From Methylobacterium sp. CB376 (GTDB taxonomy: Bacteria; Pseudomonadota; Alphaproteobacteria; Rhizobiales; Beijerinckiaceae), in assembly GCF_029714205.1 (NCBI RefSeq), contig NZ_CP121648.1:4601001-4665000 (forward strand): a DNA stretch of 64,000 nucleotides. The letters are read 5' to 3'. Shown here one piece after another: positions 15,524 to 23,298 of the stretch (position 1 is its first letter; each line of letters opens with the position of its first letter). A program made the position numbers and the translations under genes. The notes below the pieces were generated by a model, which was not told the DNA's origin, made no database searches, and saw only the letters and a program-made list of their open reading frames with translations.

Positions 15524-17128
15524 CTAGTTGTCCTCCTGCACGACCAGCTTGTCGGCCACCGGGTCGGGCGTCGGCGCCGGCCCGTTCTCCGGGAGCCCGT
15601 ACTTCGCGCGCAGGCGCATCTCACGGGCGCGCTGCTTGTAGACGTCGTGGACGTCCCCGAGCCCCTGGTCGGCGCAGATCGCCTCGTCGGTCGCGACGCC
15701 CATGTCCCGGTAGGTCTGCCACGTCTTGGCGGTCTTCAGGTTGTCCGCCTCGGGCTTGGGCGTGCCAGTCCACCGCAGCGTCAGGGCGGGGCGCTTGGCG
15801 AGGAAGCCGGCGACCCCGTCCGGGAACGGCGTGCCGCCGCGCTCGATGTCCTCCTCCAGCCACGCCAGGAAGTGCGGCGTCGAGAAGGGCCCGACGATGT
15901 TCTCGCGCCGGTAGAGCGTGATCTGGAAGATCTCGCTCGTCGCCATACGGACCGACGAGTAGGTCGCGCCGGAATAGTCGCCGGTGCCGCTCTCGTAGGT
16001 CAGGCCGAGGCAGCGCAGGATCTCGCGCAGAAGGAACAGCGCCAAGTCCTTGAAGTCCGCGCTGCTCTGCGAGGTCGAGTGGAATTCCAGCTCCTGACCC
16101 GGGAAGAGGTGAGCAAAGCGCCCGTTGATCCCGAGGTCGATGTTGGTGCTCTTGTACCAGCCCTCGTTCATCGCCGCCCAGGCGTCGAAGGCGCTCATGC
16201 CGTCGCTCGCCATCCGGGCCTGCTCCTGAGGGGTCAGCAGCCCCTTCAGGATCTCCTCGGTCGGCTCGTCGCTCTTGATCGTCGCGGCGAAGACCGCCTG
16301 GATCAGGTTCGCGGTCAGCTTGCTCTCGGTGAGCTGGTCGAAGCGCCGGGCGGTCGCGAGCGCCGCCACCAGGGGCGAGATGCCCCGATACTGCCCGGGC
16401 ACGCCGTCGAAGACGTGGACGATCCGGGGGCGCCCATAGCGGTCCCGGGCCTCGACCTCGATCTCCTGCTCGGTCCCGGTCGGGGTATTGCGCCGCCAGA
16501 ACCAGTAGCTCGTCGGCATCCAGTCTTCGTCCATCTGGACGCCCTGGACGAGGCGCGGATAGGCCGTGCGCTGCGAGAGCCGGTGCGCCGGGATCAGCCG
16601 GACCTTCGAGCCGTATGCGCCGCCGGGGCGCCGCTTCCAGGCACACTCGCTGACGATCTCCCCCGGGCCGAACCAGGAGCGGAAGGCCGCGGCCTGCATC
16701 TGCGCGAAGGTGCGCCGCCCCTCGATGTCGCACTCGTAGGAGTTCGTGGCCCAGAGGTTAAGGAACCGGGCCTCGGCGCGCGCGCACCAGTCGGTGGCCT
16801 GATCCTCGTCCCAGCCCATGACCTCGGCGTCGAGGGTCAGGCGAGGGCGCAGGCCGACCCCGACCGTGTTCGCGACCGCTTGGTCGATGGCGCCCGAGAT
16901 CCAGCCCGAGTTGTGGATGATGTCAAGCGCGCGCCCGGCCGCCCGGGTCCAGGCGGACCGGACGGTGTCGGCCGGATCCCGCGGCATCGGGTTCCAGCCG
17001 CGAAACACCGGGGACGCCTCCCCGCGCATGTAGCCGGGCCACCAGCCGCTCGATGCTTTCGGCCGAGGGCGATCCCCGGACGTCGCGGGCAGAACGCCGC
17101 CCTGCTTGATCCGGGGTACGATCGACAT
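15524..17128 (-). CDS. Phage portal protein (lambda gpB-like)
   Basis: The 534-residue product equals lambda gpB in length (533 aa). It has an unstructured start, then the DIIHNSGWISGAIDQAVANTVGVG segment (quoted in part), IEGRRTFAQMQAAAFRSWFG, HRLSQRT, the RRFDQLTESKLTANLIQAVFAA helix and the GQELEFHSTSQS segment (about residues 350-361), all of the lambda-type portal family. The dodecameric portal is the DNA gate of the head and the docking site for the terminase. It follows the terminase gene by 3 bases. Confidence 0.93.
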   Translation of the reverse strand: MSIVPRIKQGGVLPATSGDRPRPKASSGWWPGYMRGEASPVFRGWNPMPRDPADTVRSAWTRAAGRALDIIHNSGWISGAIDQAVANTVGVGLRPRLTLDAEVMGWDEDQATDWCARAEARFLNLWATNSYECDIEGRRTFAQMQAAAFRSWFGPGEIVSECAWKRRPGGAYGSKVRLIPAHRLSQRTAYPRLVQGVQMDEDWMPTSYWFWRRNTPTGTEQEIEVEARDRYGRPRIVHVFDGVPGQYRGISPLVAALATARRFDQLTESKLTANLIQAVFAATIKSDEPTEEILKGLLTPQEQARMASDGMSAFDAWAAMNEGWYKSTNIDLGINGRFAHLFPGQELEFHSTSQSSADFKDLALFLLREILRCLGLTYESGTGDYSGATYSSVRMATSEIFQITLYRRENIVGPFSTPHFLAWLEEDIERGGTPFPDGVAGFLAKRPALTLRWTGTPKPEADNLKTAKTWQTYRDMGVATDEAICADQGLGDVHDVYKQRAREMRLRAKYGLPENGPAPTPDPVADKLVVQEDN

Positions 17129-17131
17129 GGG

Positions 17132-19210
17132 CTATCTCCGATTGAAGCCGGCCGCGCGGGCCGCCATGCGAGACGAGAGGCTGTCCCGGAGGGATTTTTG
17201 GGCCACCGCCGCCTTCGCCGCCTGGAGCGGGGCCGCGGCGGGCGGGACGTCGTCCCCCACCGCCGGGAGCGGCGGGGGCGCCGTCTCGTCCCAATCGCGC
17301 ATCACCCCATCGGGGATGCGCAGGACGTTGAGTAGGTAGCCAGCCGCCGCCGCCAATGCCTCGGAGTCGAGCCAGTGGTTGTCGCGGCTGACCTGGGTCC
17401 AGACCGGCTTGCCGGCGACGATCTCGCGGACCTCCGAGATCAGGTGCCGGCAGTAGCGCTCGGAGATGTCGAGCGGGAGGTGGAAGGAGCCCGGGCGTCC
17501 GACCGGCGTCTGGATCCGGCTCGACACCAGCGACTTGAAGTAGTCCGAGTCGAGGGTCGCCAGATCGACCGAGAACCGCGCCGCCTTCCCCTTCGTGTCG
17601 ACTTCGTGCTTGCGGATCGTCATCGGCTGCGCCCGGGTCGGCATGCCCTTGGTCGGCACGACCAGCCAGTCGTAGCGGCGGGCGAAGGCGTAGACCCGGT
17701 GGACGTCCCCGGCATCCGGCTTGTCCGGCCGGAAGCCCGAGTCGATGAAGGCTTTCTCGACCCTCAGGCCGCCGTAGGGGGAGGTGAGCGCGTCCGCGAG
17801 GTCGTCCCAGACGTCCTCGCCGTCCGTGAGCCCCTGCAGCTCCTCCGCCTGGAGCAGCCAGGAGGCGCCGCGCGCGCCCCAGCCGCGGACGACGTAGAAG
17901 ATCGACCGCTTCTGGACGTCGACCCCGGCGGTAAGGCGCATGACTTCGCGCGGCACGTCGCCCAGGCGATACGGGACGATCTTCGCCTTGATCGACTCGA
18001 TCTTGGGGGCGTTCAGGGGCGCTTCGTTGTAGCATTCCCCGAAGCCGGCGTTGACGACCGTCTGGATGTTGGCGCTGTCCCCGCCCTGGACCGCCTCGAC
18101 GTAGGCCGCGGCGCGGTCCCCGAGAGAGCGGAAGGGCGAGCAGAGGCCGGATACCCAGAAGCTGATCGTGTCGCTGGCGGGCGGCTCGCCCGTCACCGTC
18201 CCGTCCGCCGCGATCGCCTGCCCGGGCGCGACGTAGACGCCCGAGGCGTTCATGTCCGGCTTGTCCGCCTCGGTCAGGATGCAGCCGTTGCGGGGGCAGA
18301 CGATGTGCGCCGTCTCGCGGGCCCGGGCCGGCGTCGTGTGCCGCTCGTCGCCCTTGCCCTCGTAGCCGAGGCACGAGAAGCGGGGGATGAAGCGCTCCTG
18401 ACACTCCGGGCACCGCCACGTCCAGTGATACCGCGTGCCCGCCTGAAAGAGGCGCCAGACCTTCGACTCGAAGTCGTCGGCCGGCATCACCTTCCAGAAT
18501 TCGAGACCCGAGACGGGGTCGATCTCCGCCTCCTTGGGGCCGCGCGAGGGCGTCGAGACGATCGCGTGCACGAAGTCCGCGTAGGTGTCGCCGCGGGCGT
18601 CGATCAGGCCGAAGGGGTCGCCCTGGCCGCGCACGTTCGCCAACATCTCGTCCGCCTCGTCCGTGACCGCGAGCGAGGCCGGGTCGGCCTTCAGGGCCGT
18701 CGAGGAGCCCGCGTGCGCGAGGCGCAGCGGGACGCCGCCGATGACCTTCCTCGTCTTCGTCATCCGCTTGCCGCGGCTGACCTTGTTGGCGAGCGTCGGG
18801 GCCTCGTCCAGCAGCCGCATGATCCGCGGCTCAAGCTGCTCCGTCAGAAACTGCCGGTTCGGGCCGACGTAGAGGATCGGGGCCGGATCCTGGTCGAGCC
18901 GGTGCCCGATCACGTCCAGCAGCGTCTCGGACTTGCCGCTCTGGGCGCCCATGACGCCGACCACCCGGCGGGCGCGGCGCTCCGCAATCGCCCGGCCGAT
19001 CGGGACCGCGTAGGGCGTCAAGTACGGGTCGCGGGGGCCGGGATGGCCCGAGCTGGCGGGATACGCCCTGTTCTGCGCGCCCCAGGCGTCCGGGGTCAGC
19101 CGGGGGGTCGGGCGGACGAAGAGGGCGATCCGCTCCAGAAGCGCAGGAAGGTTCTTTCGCGCGTGCGCCCACCAGGTCGGCGCCGCGGCGGGCTGGTCAC
19201 TGTCTGCCAT
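17132..19210 (-). CDS. Terminase large subunit (GpA-like)
   Basis: The 692-residue product has a Walker A motif GAQSGKS at residues 88-94, a Walker B-like VTDEADEM at 182-189, two zinc-ligand pairs (CPEC at 267-270; CPRNGC at 305-310) and the C-terminal nuclease part. Length and motifs are those of lambda gpA (641 aa), which cuts at cos sites and pumps DNA into the head. This suggests cos-type packaging, though no cos site was identified. The small subunit gene lies 63 bases upstream. Confidence 0.95.
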   Translation of the reverse strand: MADSDQPAAAPTWWAHARKNLPALLERIALFVRPTPRLTPDAWGAQNRAYPASSGHPGPRDPYLTPYAVPIGRAIAERRARRVVGVMGAQSGKSETLLDVIGHRLDQDPAPILYVGPNRQFLTEQLEPRIMRLLDEAPTLANKVSRGKRMTKTRKVIGGVPLRLAHAGSSTALKADPASLAVTDEADEMLANVRGQGDPFGLIDARGDTYADFVHAIVSTPSRGPKEAEIDPVSGLEFWKVMPADDFESKVWRLFQAGTRYHWTWRCPECQERFIPRFSCLGYEGKGDERHTTPARARETAHIVCPRNGCILTEADKPDMNASGVYVAPGQAIAADGTVTGEPPASDTISFWVSGLCSPFRSLGDRAAAYVEAVQGGDSANIQTVVNAGFGECYNEAPLNAPKIESIKAKIVPYRLGDVPREVMRLTAGVDVQKRSIFYVVRGWGARGASWLLQAEELQGLTDGEDVWDDLADALTSPYGGLRVEKAFIDSGFRPDKPDAGDVHRVYAFARRYDWLVVPTKGMPTRAQPMTIRKHEVDTKGKAARFSVDLATLDSDYFKSLVSSRIQTPVGRPGSFHLPLDISERYCRHLISEVREIVAGKPVWTQVSRDNHWLDSEALAAAAGYLLNVLRIPDGVMRDWDETAPPPLPAVGDDVPPAAAPLQAAKAAVAQKSLRDSLSSRMAARAAGFNRR

Positions 19211-19273
19211 CAGGGTGCCACGGGCCGGCGCGCGCGGAGCGCGCCGACCTTGCGAGGGAGGGAGCAGCGCCGG

Positions 19274-19765
19274 CTACCCGCGCAACGCGCGCGCTTCCCC
19301 GGCCGCTGCCTGCATCTTGTCCGCGACCAGGGTCAGCACCTCGTCGACGTGGGGCTGGAGCCGTTCCCGCTGCGCGATGTCCCGGGAGAACCGGCTCGGC
19401 ATGTTCTTGAGCGCCGTCACCACCGCCCCGGTGAACTCGTCCATGACGCCCATCACGTCGAGGAGCGGGATCAGCTCGCCCTCGTCCTTGGCGATCCGCA
19501 GCTCGACCTCACGCTGCCGGGCCTGCTTGAGGCCGCTTTCGGCGGCGGTCTTGGAGCTGCGGCGGTCCTCGTCCCGGAGGAATTTGATGTAGCCCTGGAC
19601 TGTCAGGATCAACGAGACTTTCCCCCGCACCGGAGGCGGGAACCAGCCCTCTTTGGCGAGCTGCCGGAGCCTCATCGTGCTCAACAGAAGCAGCCGCGCG
19701 GCCTGCTCCAGCGGGATCATCCCGGCATCTGACGGCTTTGAGTCTTCAGCCATTTGGACAGCCAT
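19274..19765 (-). CDS. Terminase small subunit (Nu1-like)
   Basis: I choose ATG 19765 (MAVQMAEDS); ATG 19753 is an alternative and a TTG at 19810 gives the longest frame. The product has an N-terminal winged-helix-type DNA-binding domain with LEQAARLLLLSTMRLRQLAKEGW and YIKFLRDEDRR (about residues 18-70), then a helical oligomerisation part rich in Glu and Arg. lambda Nu1 has the same plan: HTH for the cos site followed by a region that binds the large subunit. It is the first of the head genes. Confidence 0.82.
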   Translation of the reverse strand: MAVQMAEDSKPSDAGMIPLEQAARLLLLSTMRLRQLAKEGWFPPPVRGKVSLILTVQGYIKFLRDEDRRSSKTAAESGLKQARQREVELRIAKDEGELIPLLDVMGVMDEFTGAVVTALKNMPSRFSRDIAQRERLQPHVDEVLTLVADKMQAAAGEARALRG

Positions 19766-19857
19766 TTCATGCAGTAAAGCCGGGATCGAAAAATCCCGAA
19801 AACGCGCCAAGAGCGCGAGCCTGGGACCCGCAACTTCCTGTACCAGCCAGACGGTCC

Positions 19858-20538
19858 CTAAGCCCTTCGGCCAGACTCGCCAGCCACCCCACCAGCCGAG
19901 CCAGCGAGCCCGTGGCGGTCGTCAGGGCCTTCCCGACAGGGGGAGGTACCGGGCGGAGGCGGACGCCCGCCAGCGACGCTCCTACGACGCGAGCGCGGGG
20001 AGCGGGGCGGGGGCGGCGGGCTCTCCCCCGGGAGGCCTGGGAAGGGGAGGCGGAAGCCGGCGGGGAGGCCGACCGCGCCGTACCGGGCCCGGGGCTGGGC
20101 GAAGACTGGGGAGGCGGCGGCCACCAGGGCGGTCCCGACCCCGAGGGCTGCGCCGCCGAGGGCGAGCACCCGGCGGTTGGGCGCCGCCTTGGGGTGGGCC
20201 GCGCTCATCCGCCGGCAGGCGTCCTCCGGGGTCAGGGCGACGGCGGCGACGAGGGCGAGGGCAGGGGAGCGCGAGAGCCCCTGGGTGCAGTGGATGAGCA
20301 GGCGCCCCGGGCGGAGGCCGAGGACGTCCAGGAAGACGCCCAGGTGGCGCGGGCTCGGCCCATCCATGCGCCCGTCGAACGCCGCCTCGATGTCGTGGAA
20401 GGCGAGGGGGAGGACGGGGACGGTGGGGATGAGGAGGGTGCCCCGGCCCGGGGAGCGGACCGAGACGACGAGGTCGGGCTTCCAGGCGTCGATGCTCTCG
20501 GCCAGGGCGTCGAGCGAGGTCGTGGCGATGGCGGTCAC
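19858..20538 (-). CDS. Phage-encoded Cys-based phosphatase (tyrosine/dual-specificity type)
   Basis: The start is GTG 20538, overlapping the upstream stop by GTGA. Residues 1-130 form a small phosphatase-like domain with the HCX5R P-loop HCTQGLSRS, with His83, Cys84, Arg90 and Ser91. A candidate general acid lies in the DIEAAFDG segment around residue 50. The last 90 residues are Pro/Arg-rich and probably disordered or read from degraded sequence. Family members dephosphorylate protein Tyr/Ser/Thr or other phosphomonoesters. The gene is isolated from the structural genes and sits at the head of the terminase operon, so it could alter host signalling. The substrate cannot be told. Confidence 0.7.
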   Translation of the reverse strand: MTAIATTSLDALAESIDAWKPDLVVSVRSPGRGTLLIPTVPVLPLAFHDIEAAFDGRMDGPSPRHLGVFLDVLGLRPGRLLIHCTQGLSRSPALALVAAVALTPEDACRRMSAAHPKAAPNRRVLALGGAALGVGTALVAAASPVFAQPRARYGAVGLPAGFRLPFPGLPGESPPPPPRSPRSRRRSVAGGRPPPPGTSPCREGPDDRHGLAGSAGGVAGESGRRA

Positions 20539-20654
20539 GGCGTCTCCTGGCGGGGCAGGCGCCAGTCCATGGCGACCCGGCCGCTGTCGGCGAGGAGCGG
20601 GAGCGCCCAGAGGGCGAGGGTCACGCCCACAACCCAGAGGGCGAGGGCGAGCAT
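20535..20654 (-). CDS. Micro-membrane protein, 39 aa
   Basis: ATG 20654 to TGA 20535 encodes 39 residues. Residues 1-20 (MLALALWVVGVTLALWALPL) form one hydrophobic helix; the tail DSGRVAMDWRLPRQETP is polar. The stop overlaps the GTG of the phosphatase gene (GTGA), suggesting translational coupling. No family recognised. Confidence 0.55.
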   Translation of the reverse strand: MLALALWVVGVTLALWALPLLADSGRVAMDWRLPRQETP

Positions 20655-21193
20655 GTCGAGGGCGGCCTCCCGGGGGGGGGCACCCACGGAAGGCGCCCTT
20701 CAGGACGCCGCCCGGGACGGCGGCCCGCGCGGACTGGACCGCGGCTTGGTGGCTCCCCGGGGGGGCCCCGGGCGCCGGGGGCGCTAGGAGGGGCGTCCGG
20801 GGCTGCGCCCGGAAGGCCGGGGGGGGCGATCACATAGAGGGTCACCCCGTCCTCCCCGTAGGTGTGGGGGGCAGGCTCGCGCAGCTTGGGGACGTGCACC
20901 AGCTCCGGGGGCAGGTCGACCCGGAGCATGTGGCGTCCGCCGAGCGGCGTCCGGCACGCCTCGAAGCGCCCCTGAGCGTCGGCCCGGATCCTCAAGGCCA
21001 TCTGCTTCGGCGACCATGCGACCGCGAAGCGGGGCCAGCCGTCGAGGCGGGCGATGGCCTCCGGGGCGAAGGTCAGCGTGACCTTCTCGGTGCCGCCGCG
21101 GACGCAGCAGGTCCCGAAAGCCACGGGGGAGGAGACGGTCGCCTTGGCTCGCGGCGCCAGCTCCTCGAAGTCGTCGTCGTCGAAGCCGGTCAT
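20621..21193 (-). CDS. Hypothetical phage protein
   Basis: The 190-residue product starts at ATG 21193, overlapping the SLOG gene by ATGA. The first 125 residues look folded (FGTCCVRGGTEKVTLTFAPEAIARL, quoted in part; WPRFAVAWSPKQMALRIRA). The rest is Pro/Gly/Arg-rich and reaches into the start of the tiny membrane gene downstream, including a run of nine C bases, so the true end may be affected by a homopolymer length error or slippage. No function assigned. Confidence 0.5.
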   Translation of the reverse strand: MTGFDDDDFEELAPRAKATVSSPVAFGTCCVRGGTEKVTLTFAPEAIARLDGWPRFAVAWSPKQMALRIRADAQGRFEACRTPLGGRHMLRVDLPPELVHVPKLREPAPHTYGEDGVTLYVIAPPGLPGAAPDAPPSAPGARGPPGEPPSRGPVRAGRRPGRRPEGRLPWVPPPGRPPSTCSPSPSGLWA

Positions 21194-21726
21194 CGCGTGC
21201 CCCTCCCGAAGCGGCCCGAGCGCGGGACGGGCCGCGGGGCGCTGGTGCGCGCGCTGCCCTCGGCGGCCGGGGCGGGATCGGCCCCCTGCGGGGCTTCAGT
21301 CCCCTGCGGGGCGTCCGCCCCCGTCTCCCCCACGACGTCCGGGAATAGCAGGGGGTTGTCCTCCAGCGGGGGCTCGTCCTCCTCCGGGACCTGGATGACC
21401 CGGACCTTCGCCGCCCGGGCTTGCCGCAGCAGGTCCGCCGTGCCGGCGCCTCCCTCGAAGGCGACCACCAGATCGGGGCGGACGAGGCGGAGCATCAGCC
21501 CGTTGCGGTCCGGGCCGGCGAGCTTGCTGCGCCCGACCCAGTTGGCGGGGCAGATCACCCGGTCGATCCCCCGGGCCTCGGCCCAGCGGTCCGCCAGCGT
21601 GTCCGCGCCGGTCGCCCCGCCCGTGACGACGAGGGTGAACTTGTGCTCCGCTGCGAGGGCGTCCAGCCGCTCGCGCAGATGGCGGGCCCGGGCGTAGTCG
21701 CGCCCGCCGCAGATGAGAACTCGCAT
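21190..21726 (-). CDS. DUF2493 / SLOG-superfamily protein
   Basis: The 178-residue product starts with MRVLICGGRDYARARHLRER, followed by LVVTGGATGADTLADRWA and RPDLVVAFEGGAGTADLLRQA. This is the Rossmann-like SLOG fold of the DUF2493 (YspA-like) family: GGRDY nucleotide-binding loop, GGATGADT loop and a GGxGT loop. Relatives bind nucleotide ligands such as ADP-ribose or related NAD-derived molecules, and SLOG domains occur in nucleotide-signalling defence systems. In phage genomes the exact role is not known. The C-terminal 50 residues are disordered. Confidence 0.78.
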   Translation of the reverse strand: MRVLICGGRDYARARHLRERLDALAAEHKFTLVVTGGATGADTLADRWAEARGIDRVICPANWVGRSKLAGPDRNGLMLRLVRPDLVVAFEGGAGTADLLRQARAAKVRVIQVPEEDEPPLEDNPLLFPDVVGETGADAPQGTEAPQGADPAPAAEGSARTSAPRPVPRSGRFGRGTR

Positions 21727-21750
21727 GTCCGGTCTGGTCCCCGGGGCTGG

Positions 21751-21858
21751 TCAGTGGATCGTGCCGCCGGGCGGCGCGCCCTTCGGGGCGCGGGCCATCC
21801 GCGCCGCCATCGCCAGGAGGACGACGGCGGCGAGCGCATTCGAGAGGAAGCGCGGCAT
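21751..21858 (-). CDS. Micro-membrane protein, 35 aa
   Basis: ATG 21858 to TGA 21751, 35 residues. MPRFLSNALAAVVLLAMAAR is a short hydrophobic helix with one Arg near each end, followed by a basic Pro/Gly tail ending in GGTIH. The location, squeezed between two phage genes with 4- and 24-base gaps, supports it as real. Confidence 0.45.
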   Translation of the reverse strand: MPRFLSNALAAVVLLAMAARMARAPKGAPPGGTIH

Positions 21859-21862
21859 GGGT

Positions 21863-22267
21863 CTACCTGTCTGCCGGTTGAGGGGTGGGAGGGTCTAGAG
21901 CCGCCCGCAGGCGCTCCAGCGCCGCCCAGACCGCGGGGGCGCGGGCCGGCAGCTCCGCCCGTCCCGTCCCGATGTTGCGCTTCGGCCAGACGACGTCCCC
22001 GCCCGCGGCGAGGTGGTCCCGCAGGCGGCGGTAGGGCGCGACCCAGAGGCGGCGAACCGTCTCCAGGTCGTCGTCCGAGAGGTAGGCGGCGGGGTAGGTG
22101 GCCGGCGCCCGCTTGGTCACGAGGCCGACCGCGTTGGGCTCGCCCCGCATCTCCTTCGCCTGCCCGCCGAGGCCGACCCCGGCGCTGTTGTCGCCGTAGA
22201 CGTAGAGGGTCGCTCGGTTGGCGCGCAGCGTCGCCCGGGTGATCCCGGCCTCGTAGCGCACCGGCAC
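21863..22267 (-). CDS. Hypothetical phage protein with YGDN/GQA motif (DUF7831-like)
   Basis: I place the start at GTG 22267, giving 134 residues (MPVRYEAGITRATLRAN). The LYVYGDNSAGVGLGGQAKEMRG segment (about residues 20-41) resembles a small family of phage proteins with an xYxFGDNxxxxGxGGQA motif, reminiscent of macro-domain-like ligand loops. A run AVGLVTKRAPATYPAAYLSDDD follows. The name DUF7831 is from memory, not from a search. It is followed closely by the 35-aa micro gene. Confidence 0.55.
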   Translation of the reverse strand: MPVRYEAGITRATLRANRATLYVYGDNSAGVGLGGQAKEMRGEPNAVGLVTKRAPATYPAAYLSDDDLETVRRLWVAPYRRLRDHLAAGGDVVWPKRNIGTGRAELPARAPAVWAALERLRAALDPPTPQPADR

Positions 22268-22269
22268 GG

Positions 22270-22812
22270 TCAGAAGCCGATCTTCCCGGCCATGCCGTTC
22301 AGGACTTCGACGTCGAGGTGGCCGACCTCGCCCTGGAAGGCGCCGTAAGCGGCCTTCGAGATCATCTCGTCCGGGATGAACAGCCCCGAGCGCTGGACCG
22401 CGATCGGGAGCCGCTTGCTCCCGGCCCGGGCGTAGACGTGCCCCCCGAGGTTGAGCGGGACGCGCGCCGGGAAGCGCCCGCCGCGGGTGAACGTCCCCGG
22501 GAAGACGTGCCGCTGGTTCCACGGGGCGGCGCTGACGCCCGCCCGCGTCTCTCGCGCGCCAAAGTATTTCAGGCGGATATTGCCGCCGGCCGACTTGATT
22601 TCGTAGGTCGGCGAGCCGGAGCTTGCCCGCTTCTTCTTCAGCGCCTTGCTAACCGTCCGCTTCTTCAGGCCGGTCTGCCCCGGCATGACTTGCTTGACGT
22701 GGGCGTGCGCGCGGTCGCCGATCTGGTTGAGCGCCTGGGTCGCGCCGGAGAGCGCGGCCTTCGGATCGACCTTCCAGCCGCCCCAGCCCTGCTTCGCGAC
22801 GTTGATGCCCAT
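22270..22812 (-). CDS. Minor tail protein Z-like (phage virion morphogenesis), displaced
   Basis: The 180-residue product has the prophage minor tail protein Z layout: VDPKAALSGATQALNQIGDRAHAHV (about residues 15-40), a KKRTVSKALKKKRASS basic helix, IKSAGGNIRLKYFGARET, then HVFPGTFTRGGRF and an RSGLFIPDEM end. In lambda, Z sits after the head genes, where it helps join tail to head. Here it is upstream of the terminase among cargo genes. It also sits just 2 bases upstream of its downstream neighbour. Confidence 0.8.
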   Translation of the reverse strand: MGINVAKQGWGGWKVDPKAALSGATQALNQIGDRAHAHVKQVMPGQTGLKKRTVSKALKKKRASSGSPTYEIKSAGGNIRLKYFGARETRAGVSAAPWNQRHVFPGTFTRGGRFPARVPLNLGGHVYARAGSKRLPIAVQRSGLFIPDEMISKAAYGAFQGEVGHLDVEVLNGMAGKIGF

Positions 22813-22816
22813 CGGT

Positions 22817-23062
22817 CTACTCCTCAGCCGGTTGATCCGTCAGCGCGCGGAGGTGCGCGAGGACGAGCGCGGCGCCCATCGCGATCCCGGCCTCGAGCTG
22901 GCCGGCGCCCCAGGGGACGCGCTGCTGGGACGCGCGGATCGCGTCGAGCGGGTGCGGCGCCCCGGCGGCGAGCGCCGCGTTGAGGCCGGTGGCGAACGGG
23001 TCGGCCGCGGGCCGCTCCGCCGCCCAGGCGGCGAGCGCGGCTTCGAGATCGCGGGGGGTCAC
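22817..23062 (-). CDS. Small hypothetical phage protein, 81 aa
   Basis: GTG 23062 overlaps the previous stop (GTGA). The product begins MTPRDLEAALAAWAAERP and is mainly helical with an LEAGIAMGAALVLAHLRAL stretch near the end that could form an amphipathic or membrane-peripheral helix. No family recognised. Confidence 0.45.
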   Translation of the reverse strand: MTPRDLEAALAAWAAERPAADPFATGLNAALAAGAPHPLDAIRASQQRVPWGAGQLEAGIAMGAALVLAHLRALTDQPAEE

Positions 23063-23298
23063 AGGACGTCTCCGAATTCCAGGCGCGGCCGATAGGCCGG
23101 GCGGCCGACGAAGATCGCCGGCAGGGTTTTGGTCTGGCTCAGGCCGTCCTCTCCGACCCAGTACCAAGTGAGGGACTTGCCGTCCCAGCAGCGGTAGGGG
23201 CCGGGCTCGAAGGGGCGCTTCGCGTGGAGCGAGGCCGGGAGGGCGTCGTATGCCTCCCGGGTGAACATCCGGTCCCACTCGTTCATCCGGGGCTTCAC
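23059..23298 (-). CDS. Small hypothetical phage protein, 79 aa
   Basis: GTG 23298 overlaps the acetyltransferase stop (GTGA). The sequence MNEWDRMFTREAYDALP, CWDGKSLTWYWVGEDGLS and PAIFVGRPAYRPR is rich in Trp, Tyr and Phe, like a small beta-sheet protein. I recognise no family. The chain of GTGA overlaps around it argues that it is translated. Confidence 0.5.
   Translation of the reverse strand: MKPRMNEWDRMFTREAYDALPASLHAKRPFEPGPYRCWDGKSLTWYWVGEDGLSQTKTLPAIFVGRPAYRPRLEFGDVL

Noticed and set aside
11925..15527. A plus-strand open frame of 1200 codons
   Set aside because: Antisense to the capsid, decoration and protease genes, with low-complexity Arg/Gly/Val-rich translation. The minus strand has strong homologues.
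17375..19732. A plus-strand open frame of 785 codons
   Set aside because: Antisense to the terminase genes; no protein-like composition.
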